DNA of 61,398 nt from an uncultured Oscillospiraceae bacterium (GCA_910585815.1 CAJUFJ010000015.1:1-61398); one strand, 5' to 3'. Counted from the stretch's first letter, positions 15,776-24,197 are shown. Numbers and translations are program-made. Notes: a model not told the origin generated them from the letters alone.

Positions 15776-16564
15776 ATGAAAAATTCACAGCGGCCTGTGG
15801 TGGTATTCGACTCAGGACTGGGTGGAATCAGCGTTTTGAAGAAGCTGATAGCTACCATGCCCAATGAATCCTTTGTATACTATGGAGATTCCGCCAACGC
15901 ACCCTATGGACCGCGGGCTCCTCATGAAATCTGCCGGCTGACGGTGGAAGGCGTTGCGCGGCTGGACAGCCTTCAGCCAAAAGCGATTGTAATTGCCTGC
16001 AATACGGCGACCGCTGCGGCCCAGGATGCACTGGAGCACGCGTATCCCCATATCCCGGTGATCGGCATTGAGCCGGCGGTGCGCAGGGCGGTTCAGGAGA
16101 ACCCCGGCGGCCGGATTCTCTCTCTGGCCACTGCGGGCACGCTGGCCTCCGCCCGCTATCAAAGGCAGCTTCAGGAAATTGCGGCTTCGGAACAGGTGGT
16201 TTCAATCGCGGCTCCAGGGATTGTAAACTATGTGGAGGACGGCATGCGGGACCGCGAGGGGGTTGTCGCGTATCTGCGCAGGCTGTTTGCCCCCTGGCAG
16301 CCGGCGCGTTTTGACGGTGTGGTGCTGGGCTGCACCCATTTCCCCTTTGCCTCCGCTGAGATTCAGGAGGCTCTGGGCGGTCCGGTGCGCTTTTATGAAC
16401 AGAGCGATACCGTTGCCAGGGAGACCCGGCGGCGGCTGGCCGAGGCGGGAACCGCCAGCGAGGACGACAACGGCGGCGGCGTTACCATTATGAACAGCGC
16501 CAACGAAAAGACGATGCTGAGCTTTTCATGGCAGCTGTTCTCCACGATGTCAGGGTGTGTCTGA
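15776..16564 (+). CDS. murI: Glutamate racemase
   Basis: 262 residues behind AAGGGGTG. Interconverts L- and D-glutamate in the cytoplasm without cofactor, using two cysteines. Signatures are complete: VFDSGLGGISVL, YYGDSANAPYGPR, ACNTATAA (first catalytic Cys), GIEPAV and GCTHFPFA (second catalytic Cys). D-glutamate is needed for peptidoglycan, and in PGA producers also for D-glutamate-containing polymer. Its location beside the PGA block, divergent from a LysR regulator rather than in a cell-wall operon, suggests a dedicated or dual role, but it could be the only racemase of the cell. The C-terminus beyond FYEQSDTVA is slightly variable. Confidence 0.93.
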   Translation: MKNSQRPVVVFDSGLGGISVLKKLIATMPNESFVYYGDSANAPYGPRAPHEICRLTVEGVARLDSLQPKAIVIACNTATAAAQDALEHAYPHIPVIGIEPAVRRAVQENPGGRILSLATAGTLASARYQRQLQEIAASEQVVSIAAPGIVNYVEDGMRDREGVVAYLRRLFAPWQPARFDGVVLGCTHFPFASAEIQEALGGPVRFYEQSDTVARETRRRLAEAGTASEDDNGGGVTIMNSANEKTMLSFSWQLFSTMSGCV

Positions 16565-16596
16565 AAGCTGGCGGACCGGGCCGTCCGACAAAAGAA

Positions 16597-16638
16597 AAAC
16601 GTGGTTTGCTCCCCGGGATGGGGGAGCAAACCACGTTT
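16597..16638. terminator. Bidirectional terminator between murI and larA-like gene
   Basis: 18-bp perfect stem (AAACGTGGTTTGCTCCCC and complement) with A-rich and T-rich flanks on the two sides, so it can stop transcription from both convergent genes. Confidence 0.95.
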
Positions 16639-16663
16639 GTTTTTAATCGCGTCTGTTCCGTGT

Positions 16664-18142
16664 TCAGCCGTCGAGGCAGCCGTTGGTCCCGTCGTAGGGC
16701 TCGTCCTTCATGCACAGGTGTACCGCGCTCAGCTTGAAGGTCTTGGGCAGGGCCAGAATATTGGGATTCGGGCCCACAAATTTCCGCTTGGCGTCCTCCA
16801 GAGCCTCCTCGAAGGTGGCCCTGGTTTTCAGCCCCATTCCCCGGGCAATGCCGGGCTCCTGAGCGCCAACGATATAGATGGCGCTGGTGTTCATCTCGGC
16901 AATGTGGCCGCAGGACATCATGGAGAAGCCGTGGAAGGGGTGGAAGGCGTTGCAGAAGCGGTATTTGCGGATGTACTCCTCATTGGTGGCGAAGTACTCG
17001 CCGTACCGGTTCATGTCGGGGAGGACGTTCATGTGGTCGTGCTGGAACAGCTCATACAGCTCCCGGAGGTAGGGCCAGCGCTCGTCGTGGAAATACCCGT
17101 TGCAGATGGAGGAGCAGATAATGACGCAGTTGTCCTTCATCACCCGCTTATGGCGGATCACCTGGGCGGACAGGGCCTGCATCATCTGGATGGGGTTGGT
17201 GCCCATGCCGTCACCGTAGTGGAAGTTCTGGGGCATACCAAAGACCATCACATCGTACTTCTTCTCCGCCCAGGGCACATAAGTCCGCTTGTCAGCCACC
17301 TCCCAGCTGAGGGGCATCATATCCCGGGCGTAGCCGGAGAAAATGGCGATCTGCCGGGAGAAGGTGTCCAGAACCGCGTCGCAGCAGAAGAAGGGGTGCC
17401 CCATTTTTTCCTCCATCCACATGCCGATCTCGTCAAACTTGGTGCGCATCAGGTTTTTGCCGGACACCGGGGTGAAGTCCGCCCGGTGCATCACCTGGGG
17501 CACGTGGTGGCTGGCGATGCTTCTCCAGTGGGTGATTCCGGTGGCGCAGTGCTTATAGCCCCCGGAGTAGCCCCCGTAGGGGTTGCCCTGGGTGTGGCCG
17601 ATGAGGATGGGGATGTCGCAGTCGAAGACATACCGGTTCATCAGCACCGGGTCGCCCCGCCGGGTGGTCCCCAGGTCCACCATGTGGTCGGGGTCCTCGC
17701 TGTCGTGGGAGGTGATCTGGCCGGTGTGATAGAACTCGTTGAACAGCTCCTCCCCCAGAATCTGTTTCATCTCACCCACGGTGGCCCGGGGGTGCAGGCC
17801 GTTGGAAAACAGCAGGAGAATATCCTTTTTCTCCACCCCGGACGCGTAGAGCTCATCCAGGCAGGCCCGGATGGACACCCTGCGGTGGGCGGTGGGCTGA
17901 CAGCCCCCCTTGACGATGTCGGGGATGACAAAGACCACCGTCTTTCCCGGCCCGGCCAGCTCCCGAAGGGCGGGCATCCCGATGGGATTGCGGATGCTCT
18001 CCAGGGTGGCGGCGTAGAGGCTGTCCCAGTCCTGGGGCAGGCAGGGCGGGTCGGCCACCGTCTCGCCGGGGATAAAGACATCGGTGCTGTCGGGCAGCTC
18101 GGCGGCCATCAGGCCATGTCCGTATTCAAAATCCAGCTTCAT
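16664..18142 (-). CDS. LarA-family (nickel-pincer racemase-like) protein
   Basis: 492 residues, last gene of a minus-strand operon, three bases after the isomerase gene. The LarA (DUF2088) superfamily uses a nickel-pincer nucleotide to racemise or epimerise alpha-hydroxy acids. Visible: FVIPDIVKGG near the start, SNGLHPRAT, and YSGGYKHCATGITHW, where the Lys corresponds to the residue that binds the cofactor in lactate racemase. It is longer than lactate racemase (about 425). No larB, larC or larE cofactor genes lie in the window. In an operon of sugar-phosphate enzymes it may act on a sugar acid rather than lactate; the substrate is unknown. Confidence 0.8.
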   Translation of the reverse strand: MKLDFEYGHGLMAAELPDSTDVFIPGETVADPPCLPQDWDSLYAATLESIRNPIGMPALRELAGPGKTVVFVIPDIVKGGCQPTAHRRVSIRACLDELYASGVEKKDILLLFSNGLHPRATVGEMKQILGEELFNEFYHTGQITSHDSEDPDHMVDLGTTRRGDPVLMNRYVFDCDIPILIGHTQGNPYGGYSGGYKHCATGITHWRSIASHHVPQVMHRADFTPVSGKNLMRTKFDEIGMWMEEKMGHPFFCCDAVLDTFSRQIAIFSGYARDMMPLSWEVADKRTYVPWAEKKYDVMVFGMPQNFHYGDGMGTNPIQMMQALSAQVIRHKRVMKDNCVIICSSICNGYFHDERWPYLRELYELFQHDHMNVLPDMNRYGEYFATNEEYIRKYRFCNAFHPFHGFSMMSCGHIAEMNTSAIYIVGAQEPGIARGMGLKTRATFEEALEDAKRKFVGPNPNILALPKTFKLSAVHLCMKDEPYDGTNGCLDG

Positions 18143-18145
18143 AAG

Positions 18146-18982
18146 TTACTCCCCCAAATACAACCGAATAATTTCCAAATACTCCTCCGGGTAGAACCCG
18201 ATTTCCCCCTGGAAGCGGGTGAGGGCGATAAGGCCGCCGTCGATCTCGTCGATGGAAGCCAGCATGGCGGCGTTGTCCGCCTTCAGGCCGCCGCCGTAGA
18301 CCACATCCATTCCCCCGGTGCGCTCCTTGACGAAGCGGGCGATTTTGGTGATGTAGTCCCTGTCCGCCGGGGTCTTGCCCGGGCCGATGGACCACACCGG
18401 CTCATAGCCGATAACCACGCGGCTCCGGTCCACCCCCTCCAGGCCGATGTCCAGCTGTTCGCCCAGCACGGCCTCCCATTGGGGCTGCTCCTCGCTGGTC
18501 TCACCGATGCAGTAGAGCACCGTCAGTCCCGAAGCCTGGGCGCATTTAATCTCCTGGTTCAGCAGGCGGTTGACGGCGCCGCTGTCCGCCACACCGGCCT
18601 CGGCCAGGATGCCCTTCTTGTCGTTGCGCTCCTCACAGTGGCCGATCAGGGTGGAGGTACAGCCCATGGCCCTGGCGGCGGAGGCGGGACGGTTGGTGGT
18701 AAAGGCCCCGAAGTTGCCCCCCACCGCGGTGTTCATGCGGTAGACGCCCTGACAGCCGATCTGCACCGGGCTGTTTTCGGTGCGGGCCAGCACCGCGGAG
18801 AGGAGATGGGCCTCCGGCAGGTACTGGACAAACTCCACCCCGGCGGGGTCGTATTTCCCCAGCGCCTCCTGGGTGCTCCGCACCACCGCCGTCCCCCAGT
18901 CCTGCATCGGAGCCAGCCGGTTCACCCCGCCGAAGTCCACGGGGACGTCGAAGCGTTTCAGGTTCAGATAAATATGTTTCAT
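18146..18982 (-). CDS. Triose-phosphate isomerase (operon paralogue)
   Basis: 278 residues from ATG 18982, six bases after the kinase gene. TIM-barrel isomerase signatures: NLKRF (substrate Asn-Lys), LIGHCEERN (catalytic His within the usual IGHSER loop), YEPVWSIGPGK (catalytic Glu) and VVYGGGLK (phosphate-binding). It is about 25 residues longer than classical TpiA and reads C-E-E-R-N where the classical loop reads S-E-R-R, so it is a divergent member. It should interconvert dihydroxyacetone phosphate and glyceraldehyde phosphate, or a related four-carbon pair as in erythritol pathways. The aldolase and phosphofructokinase upstream favour the triose role. Confidence 0.85.
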   Translation of the reverse strand: MKHIYLNLKRFDVPVDFGGVNRLAPMQDWGTAVVRSTQEALGKYDPAGVEFVQYLPEAHLLSAVLARTENSPVQIGCQGVYRMNTAVGGNFGAFTTNRPASAARAMGCTSTLIGHCEERNDKKGILAEAGVADSGAVNRLLNQEIKCAQASGLTVLYCIGETSEEQPQWEAVLGEQLDIGLEGVDRSRVVIGYEPVWSIGPGKTPADRDYITKIARFVKERTGGMDVVYGGGLKADNAAMLASIDEIDGGLIALTRFQGEIGFYPEEYLEIIRLYLGE

Positions 18983-18988
18983 GGTCGG

Positions 18989-20149
18989 TCACCTCAACAA
19001 AGCGTATTCCGGGAAGCGCTCCCCCATCAGGGGCATTGCGTAGTCGAAAAAGGCGTCGGCAATCTGATTCCCGTCGGCGATCCACTCCAGGGGGAATTTC
19101 TTTTCTACATTGGCCACCTTGGCCAGGGGCACCAGGGACAGGTCGGCCCGGTAGGCGGGGGTGCGCACCGCGTTGATGGCCACCATATATCCGCTCTCCC
19201 CCTTCAGGGCGGCCTCCACGGCGTATTGGCCCACGGCGTAGGCCTCCGCCCGGTCGGTGGAGGACTGATAGGGGATGCTGGCCCGGCCCAGCAGGCCCGG
19301 CTTCTCGGCCCGGGACTTCAGGCCCAGCTTCTGGATGATCTGGTCGGTGATGTGCTGGGCGGTGCCGCCGGGGACGGTGTGGCCGAAGCCGTCCACAATG
19401 CCCGTGTCGGCCAGGGGCTTGCCGTCCAGGCCGCACAGGCCCTCACTGACCGTTACCAGCAGGCCCTGGCCCCGGGCGTAGGTCCGTTCAACGTCGGCCA
19501 GCATCCTGTCCTCATCCACCGGCACCTCGGGCAGATAGGTGAGCACCGGACAGCCGGTCAGCCGTCCGGCCAGGGCGCTGGCAGCGGTGACCCACCCGGC
19601 GTTGCGGCCCATAAGCTCCAGCACCACCACGTGGATGGGCAGGGCGGAGGCGTCCAAAGCCAGCTCGGCGGAGCTCAGCGCCGCATACCGGGCGGCGGAG
19701 CCGAAGCCGGGGCAGTGGTCGGTCAGGTCCAGGTCGTTATCCATGGTCTTGGGGATGCCGATGACCTGCACGTCCAGCCCCTCCCGCCGGGCCAGCTCGT
19801 TGACCTTGTGGCAGGTGTCCATGGAGTCGTTGCCGCCGTTGTAGAAGAAACAGCCGATGTCAAACCGTTTCAGCGTCTCCAGCACGGTGGGATAGTCGGC
19901 GTCGGTCAGCTTCCGCCGGCAGGAGCCGATGGCGGAGGCGGGGGTGTGGCTCAGCCGCGCAATGGCGGCGGCGGGCACGTCGGTCAGGTCGATCAGGTCG
20001 CCGGCCAGGATGCCCTCCGCCCCGAACCGGGCGGCATAGATGCTTCCGTCAAACCCGGCACTCCGGGCGGCCTCCACCACCCCCTGGAGGGAGCAGTTGA
20101 TCACCGCGGTAGGGCCGCCGCCGTGGGCGACCAGAATATTCTTTCCCAT
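18989..20149 (-). CDS. Phosphofructokinase, PPi-dependent type
   Basis: 386 residues from ATG 20149, with AAGGGGATC in the end of the aldolase gene as ribosome site. PfkA superfamily: AHGGGPTAVIN near the start, GGNDSMDT near residue 107, PKTMDND near 133, and VVVLELMGRNAGW. The Asn of GGNDS and the Lys of PKTMDND sit where PPi-dependent enzymes differ from ATP-dependent PfkA (Gly at both), so pyrophosphate is the expected phosphoryl donor and the reaction reversible. It would convert fructose 6-phosphate, the NagB product, to the bisphosphate cleaved by the neighbouring aldolase. Donor specificity is inferred from these two positions. Confidence 0.85.
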   Translation of the reverse strand: MGKNILVAHGGGPTAVINCSLQGVVEAARSAGFDGSIYAARFGAEGILAGDLIDLTDVPAAAIARLSHTPASAIGSCRRKLTDADYPTVLETLKRFDIGCFFYNGGNDSMDTCHKVNELARREGLDVQVIGIPKTMDNDLDLTDHCPGFGSAARYAALSSAELALDASALPIHVVVLELMGRNAGWVTAASALAGRLTGCPVLTYLPEVPVDEDRMLADVERTYARGQGLLVTVSEGLCGLDGKPLADTGIVDGFGHTVPGGTAQHITDQIIQKLGLKSRAEKPGLLGRASIPYQSSTDRAEAYAVGQYAVEAALKGESGYMVAINAVRTPAYRADLSLVPLAKVANVEKKFPLEWIADGNQIADAFFDYAMPLMGERFPEYALLR

Positions 20150-20152
20150 GGC

Positions 20153-21310
20153 TCAGATCCCCTTGGCGCGGTAGCGCTCGGCCATCTCGTCCAGAGTGAC
20201 GGCTTCAATGAGGGGGGCCTTGCCCACGGAGTCAAACTCCACAATCAGGGTGCCCACAACCTCCTTCACCCCCCGTTCGATGCAGTCCACAATGCGCCCC
20301 ACGTCCTCGTCGGGCACATTGCCGTACATGACGGTGTCCATGATAGGCGGGAAGAAGACCCGGGGGTCGAAGGCGGAGGGGTTGTCCAGCAACAGCTGGT
20401 AGATGCCGCCGATGGAGGCGCTGTCCCGGAGCCTGGCCTCGTTTTTGAACAGCTCCCGCAGGTTCCGGGTGACAGCCAGGCGGATGTCAGTGTCCACGTT
20501 AATCTTGCGGATGCCCAGCTTGGAGACCTCTTTCAGCTGCTCCTTCTTGATGCCGTAGGCGTCGTGGATGTCGCCGCCCAGGGCGTTGATCTCCGAGACG
20601 ATATACTGGGGCACGGTGGAGGAGCCGTGGCTGACCAGGGTGCCCTCAATGCCCTCGTGGAGCATGCACTCCTTGGTGGCAATGGCAATTTCCTTGCGGA
20701 TGACGGTGTCCTTGCCCTTGTTGGCCCCGTGCTTGGTGCCGTAGCTGATGGCCAGGGCGTCCACCCCTGTCTGTCGGAAGAATTTTACCGCGTCCATGGG
20801 GTTGGTGTAGGTGGAGTTGGCGGCAAAGACGTGGTCCTCCACCCCGGCCAGAACACCCAGCTCGCCCTCCACCGTGACCCCGCGCTCGTGGGCGTACTTG
20901 ACCACCTCGCGGGTCAGCTCCACATTCTCGTCAAAGGGGAGGGAGGAGCCGTCGATCATTACGGAGGTGTAGCCGCCCTGGATGGCGGCCACGCAGGAGT
21001 CCAGATTCTTGCCGTGGTCCAGGTGCAGGGCCACGGGGATGGGGGAGTCGGCGGCGTACTTCTTCACCGCGTTGGCGATGTTCAGCGCCCCCTTCTTCTT
21101 GTCCTCCAGGGTCCCCTGGGCAAAATCAGTCCGTCCGCCCATAAAGGCGTTGGCCAGGTCCGCCCCCTGTAAAATGGCGGCGGAGCGGAACATCTCGTGG
21201 ACCTGAATCACCGCCTTCGCCTGGCAGACGGCGTTCACATTGAAGGCCCCCTGGGCATAGTTGTATTGCTCGGTGGCATCCAGAATCGCTTTCATTGGCA
21301 CCAGTGACAT
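20153..21310 (-). CDS. Class II fructose-bisphosphate-type aldolase
   Basis: 385 residues behind AAGGAGTCC; first gene of the operon, with its own consensus promoter. Zinc-dependent ketose-bisphosphate aldolase: HLDHGKN (zinc His and catalytic Asp), MIDGSSLPFDEN, VEGELG, SHGSSTVP (zinc His) and KINVDTDIR (phosphate-binding). It cleaves a ketose 1,6-bisphosphate into two triose phosphates. The length (usual about 285-310, some subfamilies longer) comes partly from a C-terminal extension (PRVFFPPIMDTVM onward) that I cannot assign. Substrate could be fructose or tagatose bisphosphate; context with a phosphofructokinase favours fructose. Confidence 0.88.
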   Translation of the reverse strand: MSLVPMKAILDATEQYNYAQGAFNVNAVCQAKAVIQVHEMFRSAAILQGADLANAFMGGRTDFAQGTLEDKKKGALNIANAVKKYAADSPIPVALHLDHGKNLDSCVAAIQGGYTSVMIDGSSLPFDENVELTREVVKYAHERGVTVEGELGVLAGVEDHVFAANSTYTNPMDAVKFFRQTGVDALAISYGTKHGANKGKDTVIRKEIAIATKECMLHEGIEGTLVSHGSSTVPQYIVSEINALGGDIHDAYGIKKEQLKEVSKLGIRKINVDTDIRLAVTRNLRELFKNEARLRDSASIGGIYQLLLDNPSAFDPRVFFPPIMDTVMYGNVPDEDVGRIVDCIERGVKEVVGTLIVEFDSVGKAPLIEAVTLDEMAERYRAKGI

Positions 21311-21336
21311 AGTCAGGACTCCTTTACATTGTGTAT

Positions 21337-21396
21337 TTATTTAAACAAATTAAATAATGTATTGTATATTATATGTGCGCCTCCCCCGCTTGTCAA
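21337..21396 (-). promoter_or_regulatory. Promoter and ROK-type operator of the aldolase operon
   Basis: On the minus strand TTGACA (21391-21396), a 17-base spacer and TATAAT (21368-21373) form a perfect promoter. Just downstream, in the leader, TTATTTAA-ACAAA-TTAAATAA (21337-21357) is a perfect 8-bp palindrome. Its TTATTT...AAATAA ends resemble NagC operators, fitting control by the adjacent ROK regulator. Confidence 0.8.
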
Positions 21397-21463
21397 CCCC
21401 TTTTTTGGGCAAAATAATCAGTTTTTTGGCTTTGCACTCGGGAAGAATGCCCGCCGGAGCCGA

Positions 21464-22696
21464 TTACAGGGCGTCCTCCAGAAAAAAGGCCTTCACCGCG
21501 ATGGAGGCCCCGCCCCTGGCCCCCCGGTACACGTCGTAGGGCAGGAAGGTGAAGCGGGCCTGCTCCCGGTTGGTAATCAGAGTGTGATTCTTCACTTCCT
21601 CCACCAGGCGGGCCCGGTTCTGCTCCAGGCTGAAAATGTGCCCGTCAATCAGCACGGTGCCCGGGCTGACCAGGTTAATCATGTTGGCCAGGGCGGCGCC
21701 CAGGTATTTGATGCAGCCAAACAGGATGTGCTCCACCGTCCGCTCGCCCCGCCGCTGGGCCTCCAGAACGTGCTCGATGGTGAGCGCCTCCGGGCTGCGG
21801 CACAGCTCGGTTAAAATGGAGGGGGTCCGGCTGTAGTAGAGGCTGGCACGGCACTGGTCCAGCACCGCCTTTTCACTGGCCAGCGACTCCAGGCAGCCGA
21901 AGTTCCCGCAGGTGGTGCACAGGGGGCCCTCGGGCGCCACCACGGTGTGGCCGATCTCCCCGGCGGCGGCGTAGCTGCCGTAGAGCACATTTCCGTCAAT
22001 CATAAGGTGGCAGGCGACACCGTAGGAGACATAAAAATAGGCCACCGGGTCCCCCAGCAGGGTGCGGTCGAACAGGTCCGCCTCGATGATTCTGGCCCGG
22101 ACGTTGTTGTCCGCCCGGACCTGGATGCCGATGCGCTCCGACAGGTCCCGGGGCAGAAAGTGGCCGCCCCAGCCGCTGCGGAAGGTGCTGTTGATCTTGC
22201 CCGTGGTGCCGTCAATCAGGCCGGGCATCACAACCCCCACCCCCAGCACCTTCTCCCGCGGCAGCCCCGCGGCCTCGATAAAGCGGGGGATGCCCTCCGC
22301 CAGCATGTCGAGGGTGGACTCGTAGCTGCCCATGCCGGCGTAGGGGCTGACGTGGGTGGACGCCGGCCGGCCGGTCAGGTCGGTCAGGGTGTAGCAGATC
22401 TGATAGGGGCCCAGGTCCACCCCGCAGAAATAGTAGGCCTCGGGCACAAATTCCAGCATGACGGGCCGGCGGCCCGGGGCGCGCTCGGCATCCTGCCCCT
22501 CCCTGGGGGCGGGCAGTTCCCGCAGCAGGCCCTGGGCAATCATGGGGTTAACGCTGGTGGTGATGGTTGGAGAGGTGAGGGACAGCCGCTGGGCAATCTC
22601 GATGCGGGAGATCGGACTGGAGCGGTAGATCACCTTTTTTATCAGACTGAGGTTTTTTTGCTTGATCAGCGGCAGATTTCCGCCCTTTTCCACCAT
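21464..22696 (-). CDS. ROK-family (NagC-type) transcriptional regulator
   Basis: 410 residues from ATG 22696, behind GAAGGGAG. The frame extends 43 codons further but the N-terminus GGNLPLIKQKNLSLIKKVIY is where NagC/XylR-type repressors start. The N-terminal winged HTH (SRIEIAQRLSLTSPTITTSV) is joined to a sugar-kinase-like ROK domain with DLGPYQICYTLTDL and the zinc motif CTTCGNFGCLE. Such proteins sense sugars or sugar phosphates; NagC binds N-acetylglucosamine 6-phosphate, the NagA substrate. It lies upstream of, and in the same direction as, the aldolase operon and divergent from the ABC-nagBA operon. It probably represses both. Confidence 0.9.
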   Translation of the reverse strand: MVEKGGNLPLIKQKNLSLIKKVIYRSSPISRIEIAQRLSLTSPTITTSVNPMIAQGLLRELPAPREGQDAERAPGRRPVMLEFVPEAYYFCGVDLGPYQICYTLTDLTGRPASTHVSPYAGMGSYESTLDMLAEGIPRFIEAAGLPREKVLGVGVVMPGLIDGTTGKINSTFRSGWGGHFLPRDLSERIGIQVRADNNVRARIIEADLFDRTLLGDPVAYFYVSYGVACHLMIDGNVLYGSYAAAGEIGHTVVAPEGPLCTTCGNFGCLESLASEKAVLDQCRASLYYSRTPSILTELCRSPEALTIEHVLEAQRRGERTVEHILFGCIKYLGAALANMINLVSPGTVLIDGHIFSLEQNRARLVEEVKNHTLITNREQARFTFLPYDVYRGARGGASIAVKAFFLEDAL

Positions 22697-22945
22697 AAGG
22701 CTCAGGCTCCCTTCCCCGTCTGCGACGGACAGTTTGTGTTCCAGTACCATAGTATATGGGGTTATCCTATAAAAATCAAGCCCGATATCGGGAAAATCCT
22801 CCTGTAAGGGGCCCGAAAAGTTCAAAAACGGCGGGGGAAAGGACCTGCAATCTTTATTCGTTTTAATAATTGTCCCGATTTCGATACAGATTATACAAAT
22901 ATTGTGCCCAAAGATTGTGGATATAGTAGAAAAAATTTATACTAA

Positions 22946-22992
22946 TTGACAACAACGCCTGGGCGTGATATTTTTTAAATTAAAGAAATATC
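22946..22992 (+). promoter_or_regulatory. Promoter and palindrome of the ABC-nagBA operon
   Basis: TTGACA (22946-22951), 17-base spacer, TATTTT (22969-22974). GATATTT (22967-22973) is mirrored by AAATATC (22986-22992), overlapping the -10 box, a good position for repression. The AT-rich palindrome is similar in character to the one in front of the aldolase operon. Confidence 0.7.
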
Positions 22993-23041
22993 CAGCGGAC
23001 TCCCATTCCCTTAATTACAAAGCAAAGAAAGGAAGTAAACC

Positions 23042-24136
23042 ATGAAAATGAAACGGTATCTTGCTCTGCTCACCTGCGCGGTCCTCACGGCCGGCCTCCT
23101 GGTCGGCTGCGGCGGCGGCCAGAAGCCCCCTGAGTCCTCCGGCGTCACCTCCAGCACGCCGGGCGGCAGCAGCAGCTCCACCGGCGGTTCGTCCGTCTCC
23201 GAGCCCGCCGCGCCCGACCCCATCACCCTGAACCTGGCCTACATGCCCAACTACGGCGCTCTGTGGGCCGTTATGTCCGCCGAAAAGAACGGCTACTTTG
23301 CCGAGGAGGGCATCACCGTGAACATGGTGCCCTTTGACGCCGGCCCCGCCGAAATCGCGGCCATGGAGGGCGGCTCCATCGACGTGGCCTACATCGGCCA
23401 TGGCGCCCATAAGCTGTGTTCCTCCGGCCAGGCCAGCATCCTGCTGATCCAGCACCTGGGCAACGCCGACTGCGTCATCGGCCTGAAGTCCCACGGCGTG
23501 GAGAGCATCGCCGACCTGAAGGGCAAGACGGTGGCCTATGCCCCCGCCTCCTCCTCTGAGATTATCCTGAAGCTGGCCCTGGAGGCCAACGGCATGACCA
23601 TGGATGACGTGAAGGGCTACGCCATGGAGGCCAGCAACATGGTGGCCGCCGCCTCCTCCGGCAGCGTGGACGCCATTGCCACCTGGTCCCCCGCCTCCCT
23701 CCAGATTCTGGACATCCTGGCCGACGACGGCGTGAAGCTGTGCGGAAACGTGGACTATGCCGAGAACTCCGTCTCCCCCGGCTCCTGGGTGGTCAACCCC
23801 AAGTATGCCGAGAGCCACCAGGAGGAGCTGGTCCGCTTCCTGCGGGCCATGTACAAGGGCATGGACTACGGCTCCAAGAGCGACAACTACGACCAGGTGG
23901 CCCAGTGGTGTGCCGACCTGATCGGCGCGGACAAGGATTCCCTGTATCAGCAGAGAGGGGACGGCTACTGGTATAACTCCTCCGAGGTTGCCGACATGGT
24001 GGCCAGCGGCGAGATGATGCAGATTTACACCGTGCAGCAGAATATGTTCGTCAGCTCCGGCGACGTGGACCCCGCCACTATGCTGAAGGTGGAGGACTTC
24101 GTCCTGGCCGACCTGATGAAAGAGGCGCTTCCCTAA
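23042..24136 (+). CDS. NitT/TauT-type ABC substrate-binding lipoprotein
   Basis: 364 residues behind AAAGGAAG. Signal ends LLVGCG, then a Ser/Gly/Pro-rich tether to about residue 58. The body is an SsuA/NMT1-like two-lobed binding protein: NLAYMPNYGALWAVMSAEKNG at its start, EGGSIDVAYIGHGA, SIADLKGKTVAY and SVDAIATWSP. Family members bind sulfonates, nitrate, pyrimidine precursors or riboflavin. It delivers ligand to the permease and ATPase downstream. Since the operon goes on to amino-sugar enzymes, the ligand may be an amino-sugar derivative, which would be new for this family. Confidence 0.88.
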   Translation: MKMKRYLALLTCAVLTAGLLVGCGGGQKPPESSGVTSSTPGGSSSSTGGSSVSEPAAPDPITLNLAYMPNYGALWAVMSAEKNGYFAEEGITVNMVPFDAGPAEIAAMEGGSIDVAYIGHGAHKLCSSGQASILLIQHLGNADCVIGLKSHGVESIADLKGKTVAYAPASSSEIILKLALEANGMTMDDVKGYAMEASNMVAAASSGSVDAIATWSPASLQILDILADDGVKLCGNVDYAENSVSPGSWVVNPKYAESHQEELVRFLRAMYKGMDYGSKSDNYDQVAQWCADLIGADKDSLYQQRGDGYWYNSSEVADMVASGEMMQIYTVQQNMFVSSGDVDPATMLKVEDFVLADLMKEALP

Positions 24137-24169
24137 AGCACTTCACCTTCCAATAGGCCTTTTCAGTGG

Positions 24170-24197
24170 TTCCCGCCCCCTGCGGAGGGGGCGGGAA
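24170..24197 (+). promoter_or_regulatory. Hairpin after the binding-protein gene
   Basis: Perfect 11-bp stem TTCCCGCCCCC/GGGGGCGGGAA with a six-base loop and no clear U-tract. Likely partial terminator or mRNA stabiliser giving more binding protein than permease. Confidence 0.75.

Noticed and set aside
16601..21172. Open plus-strand frame of over 1500 codons
   Set aside because: It is antisense to five clearly recognisable genes (larA-like, isomerase, kinase, aldolase) and its protein is His/Gly/Val-rich low-complexity sequence, typical of the reverse frame of high-GC coding DNA.
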